Shown here: piece after piece, positions 32,609 through 42,735 of the stretch
How the letters are laid out: the number at the start of each line of letters is the position of its first letter
How positions within the stretch are numbered: position 1 is the first letter of the stretch
From: Pseudomonas sp. HAR-UPW-AIA-41
GTDB lineage: Bacteria; Pseudomonadota; Gammaproteobacteria; Pseudomonadales; Pseudomonadaceae
Assembly: GCF_002304225.1 (NCBI RefSeq)
Contig: NZ_NSLB01000006.1
Span: 62,001 to 126,000 of the forward strand
DNA: 64,000 nucleotides
Reading direction: 5' to 3'
The notes under the pieces: generated by a model
Seen by the model: the letters and a program-made list of their open reading frames with translations, nothing else
The model's database searches: none
What the model was told of the DNA's origin: nothing
Made by a program: the position numbers and the translations under genes

Positions 32609-33286
32609 TTACACTTCGTCCGGGCTGCGCAGGTTGGTTACCTGAATACGCTGTTCACGGCGCAAGTCCTTCTGGGCTGGCATCTCGGCGCGGTAAACGC
32701 CTTGCTCACCAACCACCCAGGACAACGGGCGGCGCTCCTCACCGATGGAGTCCTGCAACAGCATCAGCGCTTGCAGGAAAGCCTCGGGACGGGGCGGGCA
32801 ACCCGGCACATACACATCCACCGGCAGAAACTTGTCCACGCCCTGGACCACCGAATAGATGTCGTACATGCCGCCGGAGTTGGCACAGGAACCCATGGAA
32901 ATGACCCACTTTGGCTCCAGCATCTGCTCGTACAGACGCTGGATGACCGGGGCCATCTTCACGAAACAGGTACCAGCGACCACCATGAAGTCTGCCTGGC
33001 GCGGAGACGCACGAATCACCTCAGCACCAAAGCGGGCAATGTCATGCGGCGCGGTGAAGGCAGTCGTCATTTCCACATAGCAGCAGGAAAGACCGAAGTT
33101 GTAGGGCCACAAGGAATTCTTGCGCCCCCAGTTGACGGTCTTGTGCAGTACATCTTCAAGCTTGCCCATGAAGATGTTCTTGTGAACCTGATCTTCTAGC
33201 AGCGGGTCCTGGACTGTCTCCCGCTCGCCGATCGGATACTGCTCGTTAGGCGCATCCGGATCGATCCGAGTAAGTTTGTATTGCAT
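32609..33286 (-). CDS. nuoB: NADH-quinone oxidoreductase subunit B
   Basis: A 225-residue subunit carrying the terminal cluster N2, which reduces quinone. The tandem cysteines are Cys68 and Cys69 in [11 protein letters not shown], with the remaining ligands in [12 protein letters not shown] and PGCPPRPE. The ATG at 33286 gives the standard length and has GAGG upstream; a TTG two codons earlier is less likely. Confidence 0.97.
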   Translation of the reverse strand: MQYKLTRIDPDAPNEQYPIGERETVQDPLLEDQVHKNIFMGKLEDVLHKTVNWGRKNSLWPYNFGLSCCYVEMTTAFTAPHDIARFGAEVIRASPRQADFMVVAGTCFVKMAPVIQRLYEQMLEPKWVISMGSCANSGGMYDIYSVVQGVDKFLPVDVYVPGCPPRPEAFLQALMLLQDSIGEERRPLSWVVGEQGVYRAEMPAQKDLRREQRIQVTNLRSPDEV

Positions 33287-33296
33287 TGCCAAAGCC

Positions 33297-33710
33297 TCAT
33301 TGTTTCAGCTTCGCCTGCCGCTTGCGACGTGCTTCGGGCGCCCAGTCGAGCGCGCCGATACGCCAAAGATAGACAAGACCTGCCAACAGAATTGCGATGA
33401 AAATGGTAGCCTCGATAAAGCCGGCCCACCCGCTTTCGCGAACGGATACCGACCAGGCGAAGAGAAATAGGGCTTCAACGTCGAAGATCACGAAGAGCAT
33501 CGCGACCAGATAGAACTTGGCGGACAGGCGCAGACGCGCGCTGCCGGTCGGCAGCATGCCGGATTCGAACGGCTCGTTCTTGCTGCGCCCCCAGGCACGG
33601 CTACCGAGCAGACTGGAAACCCCAAGCATGAAAGCGATGAGGCCAAACACGGCCAAGAGGAAAAGACCGAAAGCCCAGTTGTGGGCGAGTAGGGCGGTGG
33701 ATTCAGTCAC
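33297..33710 (-). CDS. nuoA: NADH-quinone oxidoreductase subunit A
   Basis: A 137-residue membrane subunit with three expected helices. Conserved features are [20 protein letters not shown] and [12 protein letters not shown], which shape the loop near the quinone site. The start is GTG at 33710 with AAAGGAG eight bases upstream. It is the first gene of the 13-gene operon that runs to nuoN; the operon promoter should lie in the AT-rich region upstream. Confidence 0.97.
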   Translation of the reverse strand: MTESTALLAHNWAFGLFLLAVFGLIAFMLGVSSLLGSRAWGRSKNEPFESGMLPTGSARLRLSAKFYLVAMLFVIFDVEALFLFAWSVSVRESGWAGFIEATIFIAILLAGLVYLWRIGALDWAPEARRKRQAKLKQ

Positions 33711-34060
33711 GCCGGCGCTCCTTTATCTCGTTGGGTGACATATTGAATATTGCGTTCAATATGTGACCAATATTTGATTTTTGGTCGGCTTAAATTCCTC
33801 TAATTCTAAGCGTCTAAGTGTAGACAAGTAAATTTATCTAACAGAAAAAATGGATAGCCAATAACAGCTTAGGAGAGCTTTCTCTTAGTGCTGCAAGGCT
33901 TGCAGGGCTATTCACAGGTATATCAGGCTTATGTCGAATGGCCAGCCAATATCCATTTATGTCCGCATTTTATAACTCATAATCGATACTGATTCGCATT
34001 CACTGCTGGCATGGCTCTGGGCTTATCTGATAATGAGCGCGGGAAAATAGATCTAAGGCC
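33711..34060. other. AT-rich intergenic region upstream of nuoA
   Basis: No gene was found in these 350 bases, which are far more AT-rich than the surroundings. The nuo promoter should be here. It contains the inverted repeat at 33738-33764; I could not assign -10 and -35 boxes with confidence. The left part also forms the downstream flank of the DUF4442 gene. Confidence 0.65.
33738..33764. promoter_or_regulatory. Perfect 10-bp inverted repeat upstream of nuoA
   Basis: ACATATTGAA-TATTGCG-TTCAATATGT lies 28 to 54 bases before the nuoA start codon. Position and symmetry suggest a regulator operator or a hairpin in the nuo leader; which protein would bind is unknown. Confidence 0.55.
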
Positions 34061-34549
34061 TTAGCTCTGGCGAGGCAGCCAGGCCCAGATCATCTCGCAG
34101 GCGATAGGTGACTGGCCTGACTCGTCCGTGACCTCCACCTGCACTGTGACCTCTCCACGCGACTGGGTCGCAACAGCGGACAGTTGTTCGGCTGTCAATG
34201 TGGCTACCGCGTGAAGATTGCCGATAGCGCGCTTTTTATAGTCAACGCGCAAAGTCTTGATCAGCAGCAGATGGGTGTCTGGCACGCTCATGCCGACCAG
34301 AAAGCCTGTGGCTGACTCGGCGAGCAACGCCATGGCGGCGGCATGGATGCTCCCCACATGGTTACGCACACGGTTCCTGTCGCGCAACGTCAGGCAGGCT
34401 TGCTGCTGTGTGAGACTGTTGATACGGACTCTCGCTGTGCCGGCAAAGCGTACCTGACTGGCGAACAGCAGGCTGAGGAGTGCTGGCTGAACACGGCGAG
34501 GCAGGTGATTGATGAGATTTACTGCGCGACTGAGCCGATTTGCTGGCAT
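34061..34549 (-). CDS. DUF4442 hotdog-fold protein, thioesterase-like
   Basis: A 162-residue cytoplasmic protein. The ATG at 34549 follows AAGGAAG; sequence upstream to 34660 has no ribosome site. The pattern VRNHVGSIHAAAMALLAESATG is the hotdog helix typical of the DUF4442 and PaaI-like acyl-CoA thioesterase group, followed by strands carrying LRVDYKKRAIGNLHAVATL. The substrate is unknown. It lies alone between the nuo promoter region and the aceA terminator. Confidence 0.85.
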   Translation of the reverse strand: MPANRLSRAVNLINHLPRRVQPALLSLLFASQVRFAGTARVRINSLTQQQACLTLRDRNRVRNHVGSIHAAAMALLAESATGFLVGMSVPDTHLLLIKTLRVDYKKRAIGNLHAVATLTAEQLSAVATQSRGEVTVQVEVTDESGQSPIACEMIWAWLPRQS

Positions 34550-34658
34550 AGGTGCTTCCTTCAAATAGAGAAAGCAGAATTGTCCGTCTCGAATCGAGCC
34601 TCGCCTGTGGCGGGTGAGGCGGGATTGCGTGTCATGAAAGTCAAACCGCAGAAACGAC

Positions 34659-34683
34659 AAACCCCAGCCGGAGCTGGGGTTTG
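34659..34683 (-). terminator. Terminator of aceA
   Basis: AAACCCCAGC-CGGA-GCTGGGGTTT, a perfect 10-bp stem 55 bases beyond the aceA stop, with a short T-tract on the minus strand. Confidence 0.85.
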
Positions 34684-34738
34684 CTGATCAACACGAGCGG
34701 GAGGAGCGACTGCAGCCTCCCGCTTGAGCCGGTTCCTA

Positions 34739-36334
34739 TTAGTGGAACTGGTTCATGGTGTTGTCTTTACCGGAGGCCTTCAGAGCGGCTTCGCCAGCGA
34801 AGTACTCTTTGTGGTTGTCACCGATGTCGGAACCAGCCATGTTCTGGTGCTTGACGCAAGCGATGCCCTGACGCAGCTCTTGACGCTGAACACCCTTCAC
34901 GTAGGCCAGCATGCCCTGATCGGCGAAGTAACCTTTGGCCAGGTTGTCGGTCGACAGTGCGGCGGTGTGGTAGGTCGGCAGAGTGATCAGGTGGTGGAAG
35001 ATGCCGGCGTGAGCCGAACCATCGCGCTGGAAGGTACGGATCTTCTCGTCAGCAACCTGAGCCAGTTCAGTTTCGTCGTACTCGACGCTCATCAGCTTGG
35101 CGCGGTCGTAAGCGGAAACGTCTTTGCCTTCGGCAACGAACGCGTCGAACACTTGCTGACGGAAGTTCAGGGTCCAGTTGAAGGACGGGCTGTTGTTGTA
35201 CACCAGCTTGGCGTTCGGAATGACTTCGCGGATGCGGTCAACCATGCCTTTAATCTGGCCAACGTGCGGCTTCTCGGTTTCGATCCACAGCAGGTCAGCA
35301 CCGTTCTGCAGCGAGGTGATGCAGTCCAGTACGCAACGGTCTTCGCCGGTGCCAGCGCGGAACTGGAACAGGTTGGACGGCAGACGCTTCGGACGCAGCA
35401 GCTTGCCACCGCGGTTGATCACAACGTCGCCGTTGCCCAGATCGGCAGCAGCCACTTCTTCGCAATCCAGGAAGGAGTTGTACAGGTCGCCCAGGTCGCC
35501 CGGCTCTTTGGTCACGGCGATCTGCTTGGTCAGGCCAGCGCCCAGGGAGTCGGTACGAGCAACGATCACACCGTTGTCGATACCCAGTTCCAGGAAGGCG
35601 TAGCGAACGGCAGCGATCTTGGCCAGGAAGTCAGCGTGCGGAACGGTGACTTTACCGTCTTGGTGACCGCACTGCTTCTCGTCGGAAACCTGGTTTTCGA
35701 TCTGGATGCAGCAAGCGCCTGCTTCGATCATGCGCTTGGCCAGCAGGTAGGTGGCTTCCGGGTTACCGAAACCAGCGTCGATGTCGGCAATGATCGGTAC
35801 GATGTGAGTTTCGTAGTTGTCGATCTGGTTCTGGATCTCAGCAGCTTTGGCGTTGTCGCCGGCAGCGCGAGCGGCGTCCAGAGCGGTGAACAGCAGGTCC
35901 AGTTCACGGCTGTCAGCCTGACGCAGGAAGGTGTACAGCTCTTCGATCAGATCGGAAACTGCAGTCTTCTCGTGCATCGACTGGTCCGGCAGCGGGCCGA
36001 AGTCGGAACGCAGAGCAGCAACCATCCAGCCGGACAGGTACAGGTAGCGCTTGTTGGTGGTGCCCAGGTGCTTCTTGATGGCGATCAGCTTCTGCTGGCC
36101 GATGAAGCCGTGCCAGCAACCCAGCGACTGGGTGTACTTGGAGGAGTCAGCATCGTACTCAGCCATGTCTTTGCGCATGATGTCGGCGGTGTACTGAGCG
36201 ATTTCCAGACCGGTCTTGAAACGGTTCTGTGCGCGCATGCGGGCAACCGATTCCGGGTTGATAGCGCTCCAGCTGCTGCCGGCAGCTTCTTTCAGTGCGG
36301 CAACGGCTTTGATGTCGTTTTGATAAGCTGACAT
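34739..36334 (-). CDS. aceA: Isocitrate lyase
   Basis: A 531-residue enzyme splitting isocitrate to glyoxylate and succinate, the first step of the glyoxylate shunt. The catalytic motif is KQCGH at residues 220 to 224 (Cys222), preceded by IIADIDAGFGNPEAT. It belongs to the long pseudomonad class, about 100 residues longer than E. coli AceA. The ATG at 36334 has AAGGA eight bases upstream. The gene is monocistronic, with a terminator downstream and a long leader upstream. It competes with Icd (at 44674) for the same substrate. Confidence 0.97.
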   Translation of the reverse strand: MSAYQNDIKAVAALKEAAGSSWSAINPESVARMRAQNRFKTGLEIAQYTADIMRKDMAEYDADSSKYTQSLGCWHGFIGQQKLIAIKKHLGTTNKRYLYLSGWMVAALRSDFGPLPDQSMHEKTAVSDLIEELYTFLRQADSRELDLLFTALDAARAAGDNAKAAEIQNQIDNYETHIVPIIADIDAGFGNPEATYLLAKRMIEAGACCIQIENQVSDEKQCGHQDGKVTVPHADFLAKIAAVRYAFLELGIDNGVIVARTDSLGAGLTKQIAVTKEPGDLGDLYNSFLDCEEVAAADLGNGDVVINRGGKLLRPKRLPSNLFQFRAGTGEDRCVLDCITSLQNGADLLWIETEKPHVGQIKGMVDRIREVIPNAKLVYNNSPSFNWTLNFRQQVFDAFVAEGKDVSAYDRAKLMSVEYDETELAQVADEKIRTFQRDGSAHAGIFHHLITLPTYHTAALSTDNLAKGYFADQGMLAYVKGVQRQELRQGIACVKHQNMAGSDIGDNHKEYFAGEAALKASGKDNTMNQFH

Positions 36335-36719
36335 GGTCAATCCTTCAAAGTATGTGTTTGGTTAAGCACCTGGTTCCCATCCGGCTACACGCCGCAGAAC
36401 GCCGAAGATGCTGACTGACACGGATTGACGCAAAGGCGGGGGCTGTACTGACAGAATCGCTTATCGAAGAGCTTCGATGGGGGCGACACAGCAGTTGATC
36501 GTTACGCTTCCCCGTCCCTCAGGACAACCTCGTTCCAGTCGCAACCTCGTCGAACGGCCTTGTGGGCTGGTAAGACACAGATCATGTTGAAGTTCTTCGC
36601 GATGATCTGGAGGCTTTCAAAGCCTCTGGCTAGCGGGAGCGCGGCAATGATGCGCCTAGCTGGCGCGGGCGTCAATCAATTTGTAGTGCCGACTATCGGT
36701 CACTACATTTTCCGACCGA
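36335..36719. other. Upstream region of aceA
   Basis: No gene was found in these 385 bases. They hold the aceA regulatory region and three inverted repeats: ATCGAAG-AG-CTTCGAT at 36463-36478, the near-palindrome GAGGCTTTCAAAGCCTC at 36610-36626, and a TGTAGTG/CACTACA repeat at 36682-36707. I could not place a promoter securely. Confidence 0.6.
36682..36707. promoter_or_regulatory. Imperfect inverted repeat upstream of aceA
   Basis: TGTAGTG-CCGA-CTA-TCGGT-CACTACA has 11-base arms with one extra base on one side. It lies about 350 bases before the aceA start and 12 bases after the preceding stop. It may be a distal operator or the terminator of the upstream operon. Confidence 0.4.
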
Positions 36720-37529
36720 TCAGTCGAGTGCCTCGACCTTGATGCGCATATTGGAGTCGCTGTAGCCTTGGGTAGAGCGACGTTGCAGAAAGCCACGACT
36801 GTCTCCCTGGCTTTGCTCGCTGACACCGCCCAGTTGTATCCATTCGCCAAGACGGCCGCTGACCCGGGTGTCGGCGCTTTGCACGTCAATCACGCCAGGC
36901 TGGTGCTGGCTGAGGCGGTCGTTGTTGCTGCTGATGCTCAAATGCACCATTTGACCGGTCACCGATGCGGTGACATAGAACCCCTGGGTGACATTGCGGT
37001 ATTCGGTGTTGCTGTAAACCTGGCCATAGGGGCCGACACTGGTGCTGGTCAGTGGCACACTCTGACCAACCTGAATCAGTGCCGGGTAGCCCTCGCTTGC
37101 CTGAATCTGCTGGACGCCGCCACGTCGGCTGTCAGTGCTGCGGCGAATAATGCGGACCTGATCGCGCCCCTGGACTTCACCGCGACCCGTTTCGATCTCG
37201 ACATTGCCAGCGCTTGCCGAGCCGTCGACGCGATAGCCTTCAGTATCGCCTGCGGCAGACTCGCTGGTATCGACACTGATCAGGAGTCGGCGTGGCGCCG
37301 TGTCCAGTTGCGCCACCAGCTGGCGGATCTCTTCGATTTTGGAGGCGTCGGCATTGATCACCAGCTGGTTGCCATAACTACTGACCCGGCCTTCACCGGC
37401 CAGCATCGACTGCACCACGCCAATCACTTCGTCGGCGGTCCGGTAGTTGAGCTGAATCAGCTCGGTCGCCGCCAGGACGGGTGGGCTGATAAACAGCAGT
37501 GAAAGGGCGAGCCAGCGACGCATGGTCAT
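36720..37529 (-). CDS. Secretin-like periplasmic protein, short
   Basis: A 269-residue exported protein with signal peptide (MTMRRWLALSLLFISPPVLA). Residues 22 to 85 form a secretin N-domain: IQLNYRTADEVIGVVQSML and GRVSSYGNQLVINADASKIEE, then IRQLVAQLDTAPRRLLISV. The rest resembles the start of a secretin barrel region (VGQSVPLTSTS, VSGRLGEWIQLGGVSEQ), but the protein is far shorter than true secretins and lacks a clear pore domain. The role is unknown. The start overlaps the upstream DUF7931 gene by ATGA, so the two are coupled. Confidence 0.8.
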   Translation of the reverse strand: MTMRRWLALSLLFISPPVLAATELIQLNYRTADEVIGVVQSMLAGEGRVSSYGNQLVINADASKIEEIRQLVAQLDTAPRRLLISVDTSESAAGDTEGYRVDGSASAGNVEIETGRGEVQGRDQVRIIRRSTDSRRGGVQQIQASEGYPALIQVGQSVPLTSTSVGPYGQVYSNTEYRNVTQGFYVTASVTGQMVHLSISSNNDRLSQHQPGVIDVQSADTRVSGRLGEWIQLGGVSEQSQGDSRGFLQRRSTQGYSDSNMRIKVEALD

Positions 37530-38158
37530 AACAGGAAGCTCCTCAGATCGGGATCACTCAGGCTGTAGATCCAGGCCTGTTCGAACAGCTGCAACTGCTG
37601 CCTCAGGCGTCCCGGATTGCTGTAGTAGACATATCCGGAATATTGGCTGAGCTCTGGCCGCATCCACAAGGCGCAGTCATCAACCAGCAGAAAGCTGCCG
37701 TCACTGGCAGGGTGCTCCGGATGGACACGGCGAATACTGCAGTTGCTCGACAGCCGGCGACTGAGCGTGATCAGACGATGACCGTCCTGCACGGCACGAC
37801 GTGCATCCTGCACCAGGATGCACAGCTGGTTGCGCGGGTTGGCCAGCAGCAGCTGGGCGCAGGCATCCTGCATGCTGCTGTGGTTGTACAGCCAGGGCTC
37901 CAGATCGTTGCTGTAAATGCAGATGCGCCGCCTGGCCTGTTGCAGTAATGCAAGGGCATGAGCGCGTGCATGATCGGCCGAGGCAAAGCGCTCCAGAGCC
38001 TGATGTTGCCCCAGCTGGAACGGCGCAGGCTCCGGCGTTGCTGTCGTCGCGGGCTGGCTCGCGGGGTTATGAATGGCAAAACGCCCGGGAGAGTCGAATT
38101 CAATGGCCGGCAACTCGTGGTCTGGGGCAGGAATTTCGTCTTCCGGGCGCTCGCTCAT
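37526..38158 (-). CDS. DUF7931-like conserved protein
   Basis: A 210-residue cytoplasmic protein. The first 50 residues are acidic and proline-rich, likely disordered. The core (RARAHALALLQQARRRICIYSN, DACAQLLLANPRNQLCILV, GSFLLVDDCALWMRPE) has an alternating strand-helix layout that resembles the DUF7931 family seen in pseudomonads; a distant relation to phospholipase-D folds is possible but no HKD motif is present. It sits between the GNAT gene (6 bases upstream) and the secretin-like gene, forming a three-gene operon. Confidence 0.75.
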   Translation of the reverse strand: MSERPEDEIPAPDHELPAIEFDSPGRFAIHNPASQPATTATPEPAPFQLGQHQALERFASADHARAHALALLQQARRRICIYSNDLEPWLYNHSSMQDACAQLLLANPRNQLCILVQDARRAVQDGHRLITLSRRLSSNCSIRRVHPEHPASDGSFLLVDDCALWMRPELSQYSGYVYYSNPGRLRQQLQLFEQAWIYSLSDPDLRSFLL

Positions 38159-38164
38159 GATGGC

Positions 38165-38593
38165 TCAGCTCGACTGTTGGCGCAGCATGTCCACGTGAGG
38201 GATGCCGGCATCCAGGTACTCCTCACTGAGGACGCGAAAGCCGTGCCGCTCATAGAACGGCGTGGCCTGTACCTGTGCCGACAGGCGCTGTTCATGCAGG
38301 CCGCGCCGTTCGGCTTCGGCAATGACCGCAGCCAGCAGGGCATCGCCTACATTCAGTCCGCGCCAGTCTTTGAGCACGGAAACGCGGCCGATCTGGCCAT
38401 CGGGCAGCAGGCGCGCAGTACCAATCGCATAGTCACCCTCGTAGGCCAGGAAGTGCACAGCTTGTGCATCTTCGTTGTCCCACTCCAGCTCAGGCGGCAC
38501 AGCCTGCTCCGCTATAAAGACCTTTTCGCGGATGCGGCGCAGATCGGCATTGTCTTTCTGCCAGTCAGCAACGCGTACGCTGATGCTATTCAT
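38165..38593 (-). CDS. GNAT-family N-acetyltransferase
   Basis: A 142-residue acetyltransferase of the ElaA-like type. Acetyl-CoA binding is by motif A, RVSVLKDWRGLNVGDALL, near residues 69 to 86; the N-terminus (RIREKVFIAEQAVPPELEWD) matches the substrate-binding part of this group, and FYERHGFRVLSEEYLDAGIPH is motif B. Acceptor substrate unknown. It overlaps the downstream end of the broken hydroxylase gene by eight bases, indicating cotranscription from 39754. Confidence 0.88.
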   Translation of the reverse strand: MNSISVRVADWQKDNADLRRIREKVFIAEQAVPPELEWDNEDAQAVHFLAYEGDYAIGTARLLPDGQIGRVSVLKDWRGLNVGDALLAAVIAEAERRGLHEQRLSAQVQATPFYERHGFRVLSEEYLDAGIPHVDMLRQQSS

Positions 38594-39754
38594 CGGCGAA
38601 CCCCAGACTTCCTTGCTTGATCAGTTCGTTGACAAGCTTACGCCCGTCTTCATCTTCCAACCATTGGCCGAGATTCTCGGCGTGCAGGGCATCGGCGCTG
38701 CACACCAGCTTCAGTAGTTCGCGCAGGTTGCCGGGAAGCAGTCGGCTCTGGCCGCTGGCAAACAGCAGCAGATCGTCATCAACCTCGCTCCACGCCAGGC
38801 GCGCACTGGGATTGCGGATGATCACGGCGCCCTGTTCGAGTGCGCTGAGCAGATCATCTTCTTCCAGCTCTTCGCCAGCCACGAGCTCGGGGTAGCGGGG
38901 CTCGGTCATGAACTGGCCAAACCAGGTCAACAGCAGGCGCTCATCACTCATGTGCTCGTTGAGCAGGCCTTTGAGTCGTTCCAGAGCATCGCGCTGAATC
39001 TGCGCCGGATCGCTGACTACCGGCTGGATGTCGGCATCGCTGTAGCGTTCCTCGTCACTGAGAAACTGTGCGAGGAAATCCGTGAAGTGGGTCAGTACTT
39101 CCGCCGCGCTGGGGGCGCGAAGCCAATCGAATAGGTCATGCAGTCGTCCACGGCAGTGCCGAAATGCGCCAGGCGTGGCGGCAGGTACAACATGTCGCCG
39201 GGCTCCAGCACCCATTCGTCGGTACCGGCGAACTCGGCCAGGATGCGCAGGTCGGCATGTGCCAGCAGCGGGCTGTCGCTGTCGCACATCTGACCGATCT
39301 GCCAGCGACGCTGACCATAGCCCTGCAGCAGGAAAACATCGTAGTTGTCGAAGTGCGGACCAACACCGCCACCGGGAGCAGCGTAGCTGATCATCACATC
39401 GTCGATGCGCCAGCTGGGCAGGAAGCGGAAATGCTCCAGCAGCTCGGCCACTTCGGGTATGAACTGATCGACGGCCTGCACCAGCAGGGTCCAGTCGCGC
39501 TCCGGCAGTTGGCTGTAGGTGTCGTCGGCAAACGGGCCGCGACGCAGCTCCCAGGGATGCTCGCCATGCTCAAGCACCAGGCGTGATTCGATTTCCTCTT
39601 CCAGCGACAGGCCGGCCAGCTCATCCGGTGTCAGTGGGCTGACGAAATCAGGAATGGCCTGACGGATTAGCAGCGGCTTTTTCTGCCAGTAATCGCGCAG
39701 AAATTCACGAGCAGTCAGGCCGCCCAGCAGTTGCAGTGGAGTGTCAGGATTCAT
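38586..39754 (-). pseudogene. roxA: Ribosomal protein uL16 arginine hydroxylase, frameshifted
   Basis: Two adjacent reading frames together make one 388-residue JmjC/cupin oxygenase of the RoxA (YcfD) family, which hydroxylates an arginine of ribosomal protein uL16 using Fe(II) and 2-oxoglutarate. The N-terminal part (39754 to about 39119) has the iron site HFD in GGVGPHFDNYDVFLLQG and a second His in LAHFGTA. After TYSIGF the frame reads into APPARRKY and a stop, whereas the -1 neighbour frame continues with RAPSAAEVLTHFTDF and the expected C-terminal dimerisation and winged-helix parts to 38586. Adding one C between 39118 and 39119 (TTCGCG to TTCCGCG) restores one frame. This could be a real mutation or a sequence error. 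Confidence 0.85.
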
Positions 39755-39770
39755 AGTTAAACCTTTGAAA

Positions 39771-39796
39771 TAAAAACGCCCGGCACAGCCGGGCGT
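39771..39796 (-). terminator. Terminator of purB
   Basis: ACGCCCGGC-ACA-GCCGGGCGT with a T-run on the minus strand lies 19 bases after the purB stop and just upstream of the roxA start. Confidence 0.9.
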
Positions 39797-39814
39797 GCAA
39801 TTTTGAGGCGCCTG

Positions 39815-41224
<1,410 letters not shown>

Positions 41225-41254
41225 TTATAACGGAAGAATCGGTACTGCGCTTGC

Positions 41255-42112
41255 TCAGCGCTTACGCCGGATGACCGCACTGAGGCTGGCGCCGAATATC
41301 AGCAGGGTTCCCAGCACCGACCACAGGTCAGGGGTTTCGCCCCAGCGCAGCCAGGCCAGCAGACCACTGAAGACAATCGCCAGGTAAGCGAACGGACCGA
41401 TCAGCCCGGGCGGCGCCAGGGTATAGGCCTTGGACATGGCCAGCTGGCTGATGGTCGCCATAACCCCGACAGCAACCAGCAACAGCAGGGTGGTGTCACT
41501 CAACGGTTGCCAGGTCAGAACAAAGGGCACTGTCGAGCCGAGCGTGCTGAACAGGGCGAAATAGAACACCATGCGAAACGCCGGCTCGGTATCGCTCATC
41601 TCGCGGATCGAGACAAAGGCAAAGGCCGCCAGGATGCTGGCCGCCAACCCGACCAGTGACAGGCTGTCGAACAGGGCGTCACTGGGTTTGGCGACCAGCA
41701 AAACGCCGGCAAAGCCCACCAGTGAGGTGATCTGCATCTGACGCGTCAGCGGCTCCTTCAGCCACCACCAGGCTATCAACGGAGTAAACACCGGCGCCGA
41801 ATAGGTAAACACCATGGCATCAGCCAGAGGCAGGTGCGCAATGGCGTAAAAGAAGCAGTACATGGCCAGCAGGCCGAAACCGCTGCGCCACAGATGGGAC
41901 TTGAGGCGCCGGGTGTGCAAGGGCGCCACGCCTTTGAGCAGTACCAGTGGCAGAAAGGCCAGCACGCCGATCAGGTTGCGAAAGAACACCACAGCTTCGT
42001 TGCCTGCGGTGCTGGAAACCTCGCGGATCAGTACGCCCATCAGCGAGAACAGCAAGGCCGACAAGGCCAGCAACAGGGCGCCCTGCACTGGCTTTAAGCT
42101 GCGGGTGGCCAT
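41255..42112 (-). CDS. EamA-family (DMT) transporter
   Basis: A 285-residue inner membrane protein with about ten hydrophobic helices in two EamA repeats: GALLLALSALLFSLMGVLIREV opens the first, LASILAAFAFVSIREMSDTEP the second. Family members export metabolites or amino acids, and the substrate cannot be inferred. The start codon lies two bases after the hflD stop, so it is translated with hflD and mnmA. Confidence 0.9.
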   Translation of the reverse strand: MATRSLKPVQGALLLALSALLFSLMGVLIREVSSTAGNEAVVFFRNLIGVLAFLPLVLLKGVAPLHTRRLKSHLWRSGFGLLAMYCFFYAIAHLPLADAMVFTYSAPVFTPLIAWWWLKEPLTRQMQITSLVGFAGVLLVAKPSDALFDSLSLVGLAASILAAFAFVSIREMSDTEPAFRMVFYFALFSTLGSTVPFVLTWQPLSDTTLLLLVAVGVMATISQLAMSKAYTLAPPGLIGPFAYLAIVFSGLLAWLRWGETPDLWSVLGTLLIFGASLSAVIRRKR

Positions 42113-42114
42113 GC

Positions 42115-42735
42115 TCAGTTACGAATCAGCGGATACAGGGTATTGAGCAGCTTGCGACGACTGAAAAGCAGCTGCCAGCGTCGGCCGCCGAGCTGGTGCC
42201 AGAGACGTGCCGCACGAATACCGGCCAGCAGCAGGGCGCGAATCTTCGCGGCATTGGCCGGTTGCTGGAGAAAGCGCATATCGCCATGGACCTGAATGCG
42301 CTGGCGGAAGGTACTGATGGTGTCCTGATACAGACCACCACAGGCCGCGATGACATTTTCGTGGGCAACACCAAAGTGCTGAACCTGCTGCTCGATCTGA
42401 TCCAGACGGGACCCCATGATCTCGAGCAGGTCATTACGGGCATTCAACTGCCGCTCAAGGCCGAGCAGGGCCAGGGCATAGCGCAATGGTTCACGCTGCA
42501 GACTGGCCGGATTGCGCTCCAGGGCGCTGGCCAGTGCCTTGAAGCCATCCTTGAGGTTCAACGTATCGCCGCCGTACACCTCGAGGGTGTTGCTCGGGTT
42601 GCGCACCAGCAGACTGCCAATCAGGCAGGCTACGGGGGCTTCGGGAACCTGGCCGGTGCGGGCGATACGATCAGCCAGGCTGGCGGCAGCGAACACTGCG
42701 CCGAGCGCAACCAGTTGCTCTTCAAGGGCGGTCAT
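42115..42735 (-). CDS. hflD: HflD homologue
   Basis: A 206-residue, mostly helical protein of the HflD family. In E. coli, HflD binds phage lambda CII and moves it from DNA to the membrane; the role in pseudomonads, which lack lambda, is unknown. Family landmarks are [36 protein letters not shown] and the C-terminal [20 protein letters not shown]. It overlaps mnmA by ATGA, the usual hflD-mnmA pairing. Confidence 0.93.
   Translation of the reverse strand: MTALEEQLVALGAVFAAASLADRIARTGQVPEAPVACLIGSLLVRNPSNTLEVYGGDTLNLKDGFKALASALERNPASLQREPLRYALALLGLERQLNARNDLLEIMGSRLDQIEQQVQHFGVAHENVIAACGGLYQDTISTFRQRIQVHGDMRFLQQPANAAKIRALLLAGIRAARLWHQLGGRRWQLLFSRRKLLNTLYPLIRN

Noticed and set aside
34724..36331. 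A 535-codon open frame opposite aceA
   Set aside because: Mirror frame of a highly expressed gene with strong codon bias; no start signal or family match.
36720..37529. Secretin of a type II or III secretion system
   Set aside because: Too short and without the pore-forming domain or any partner genes.
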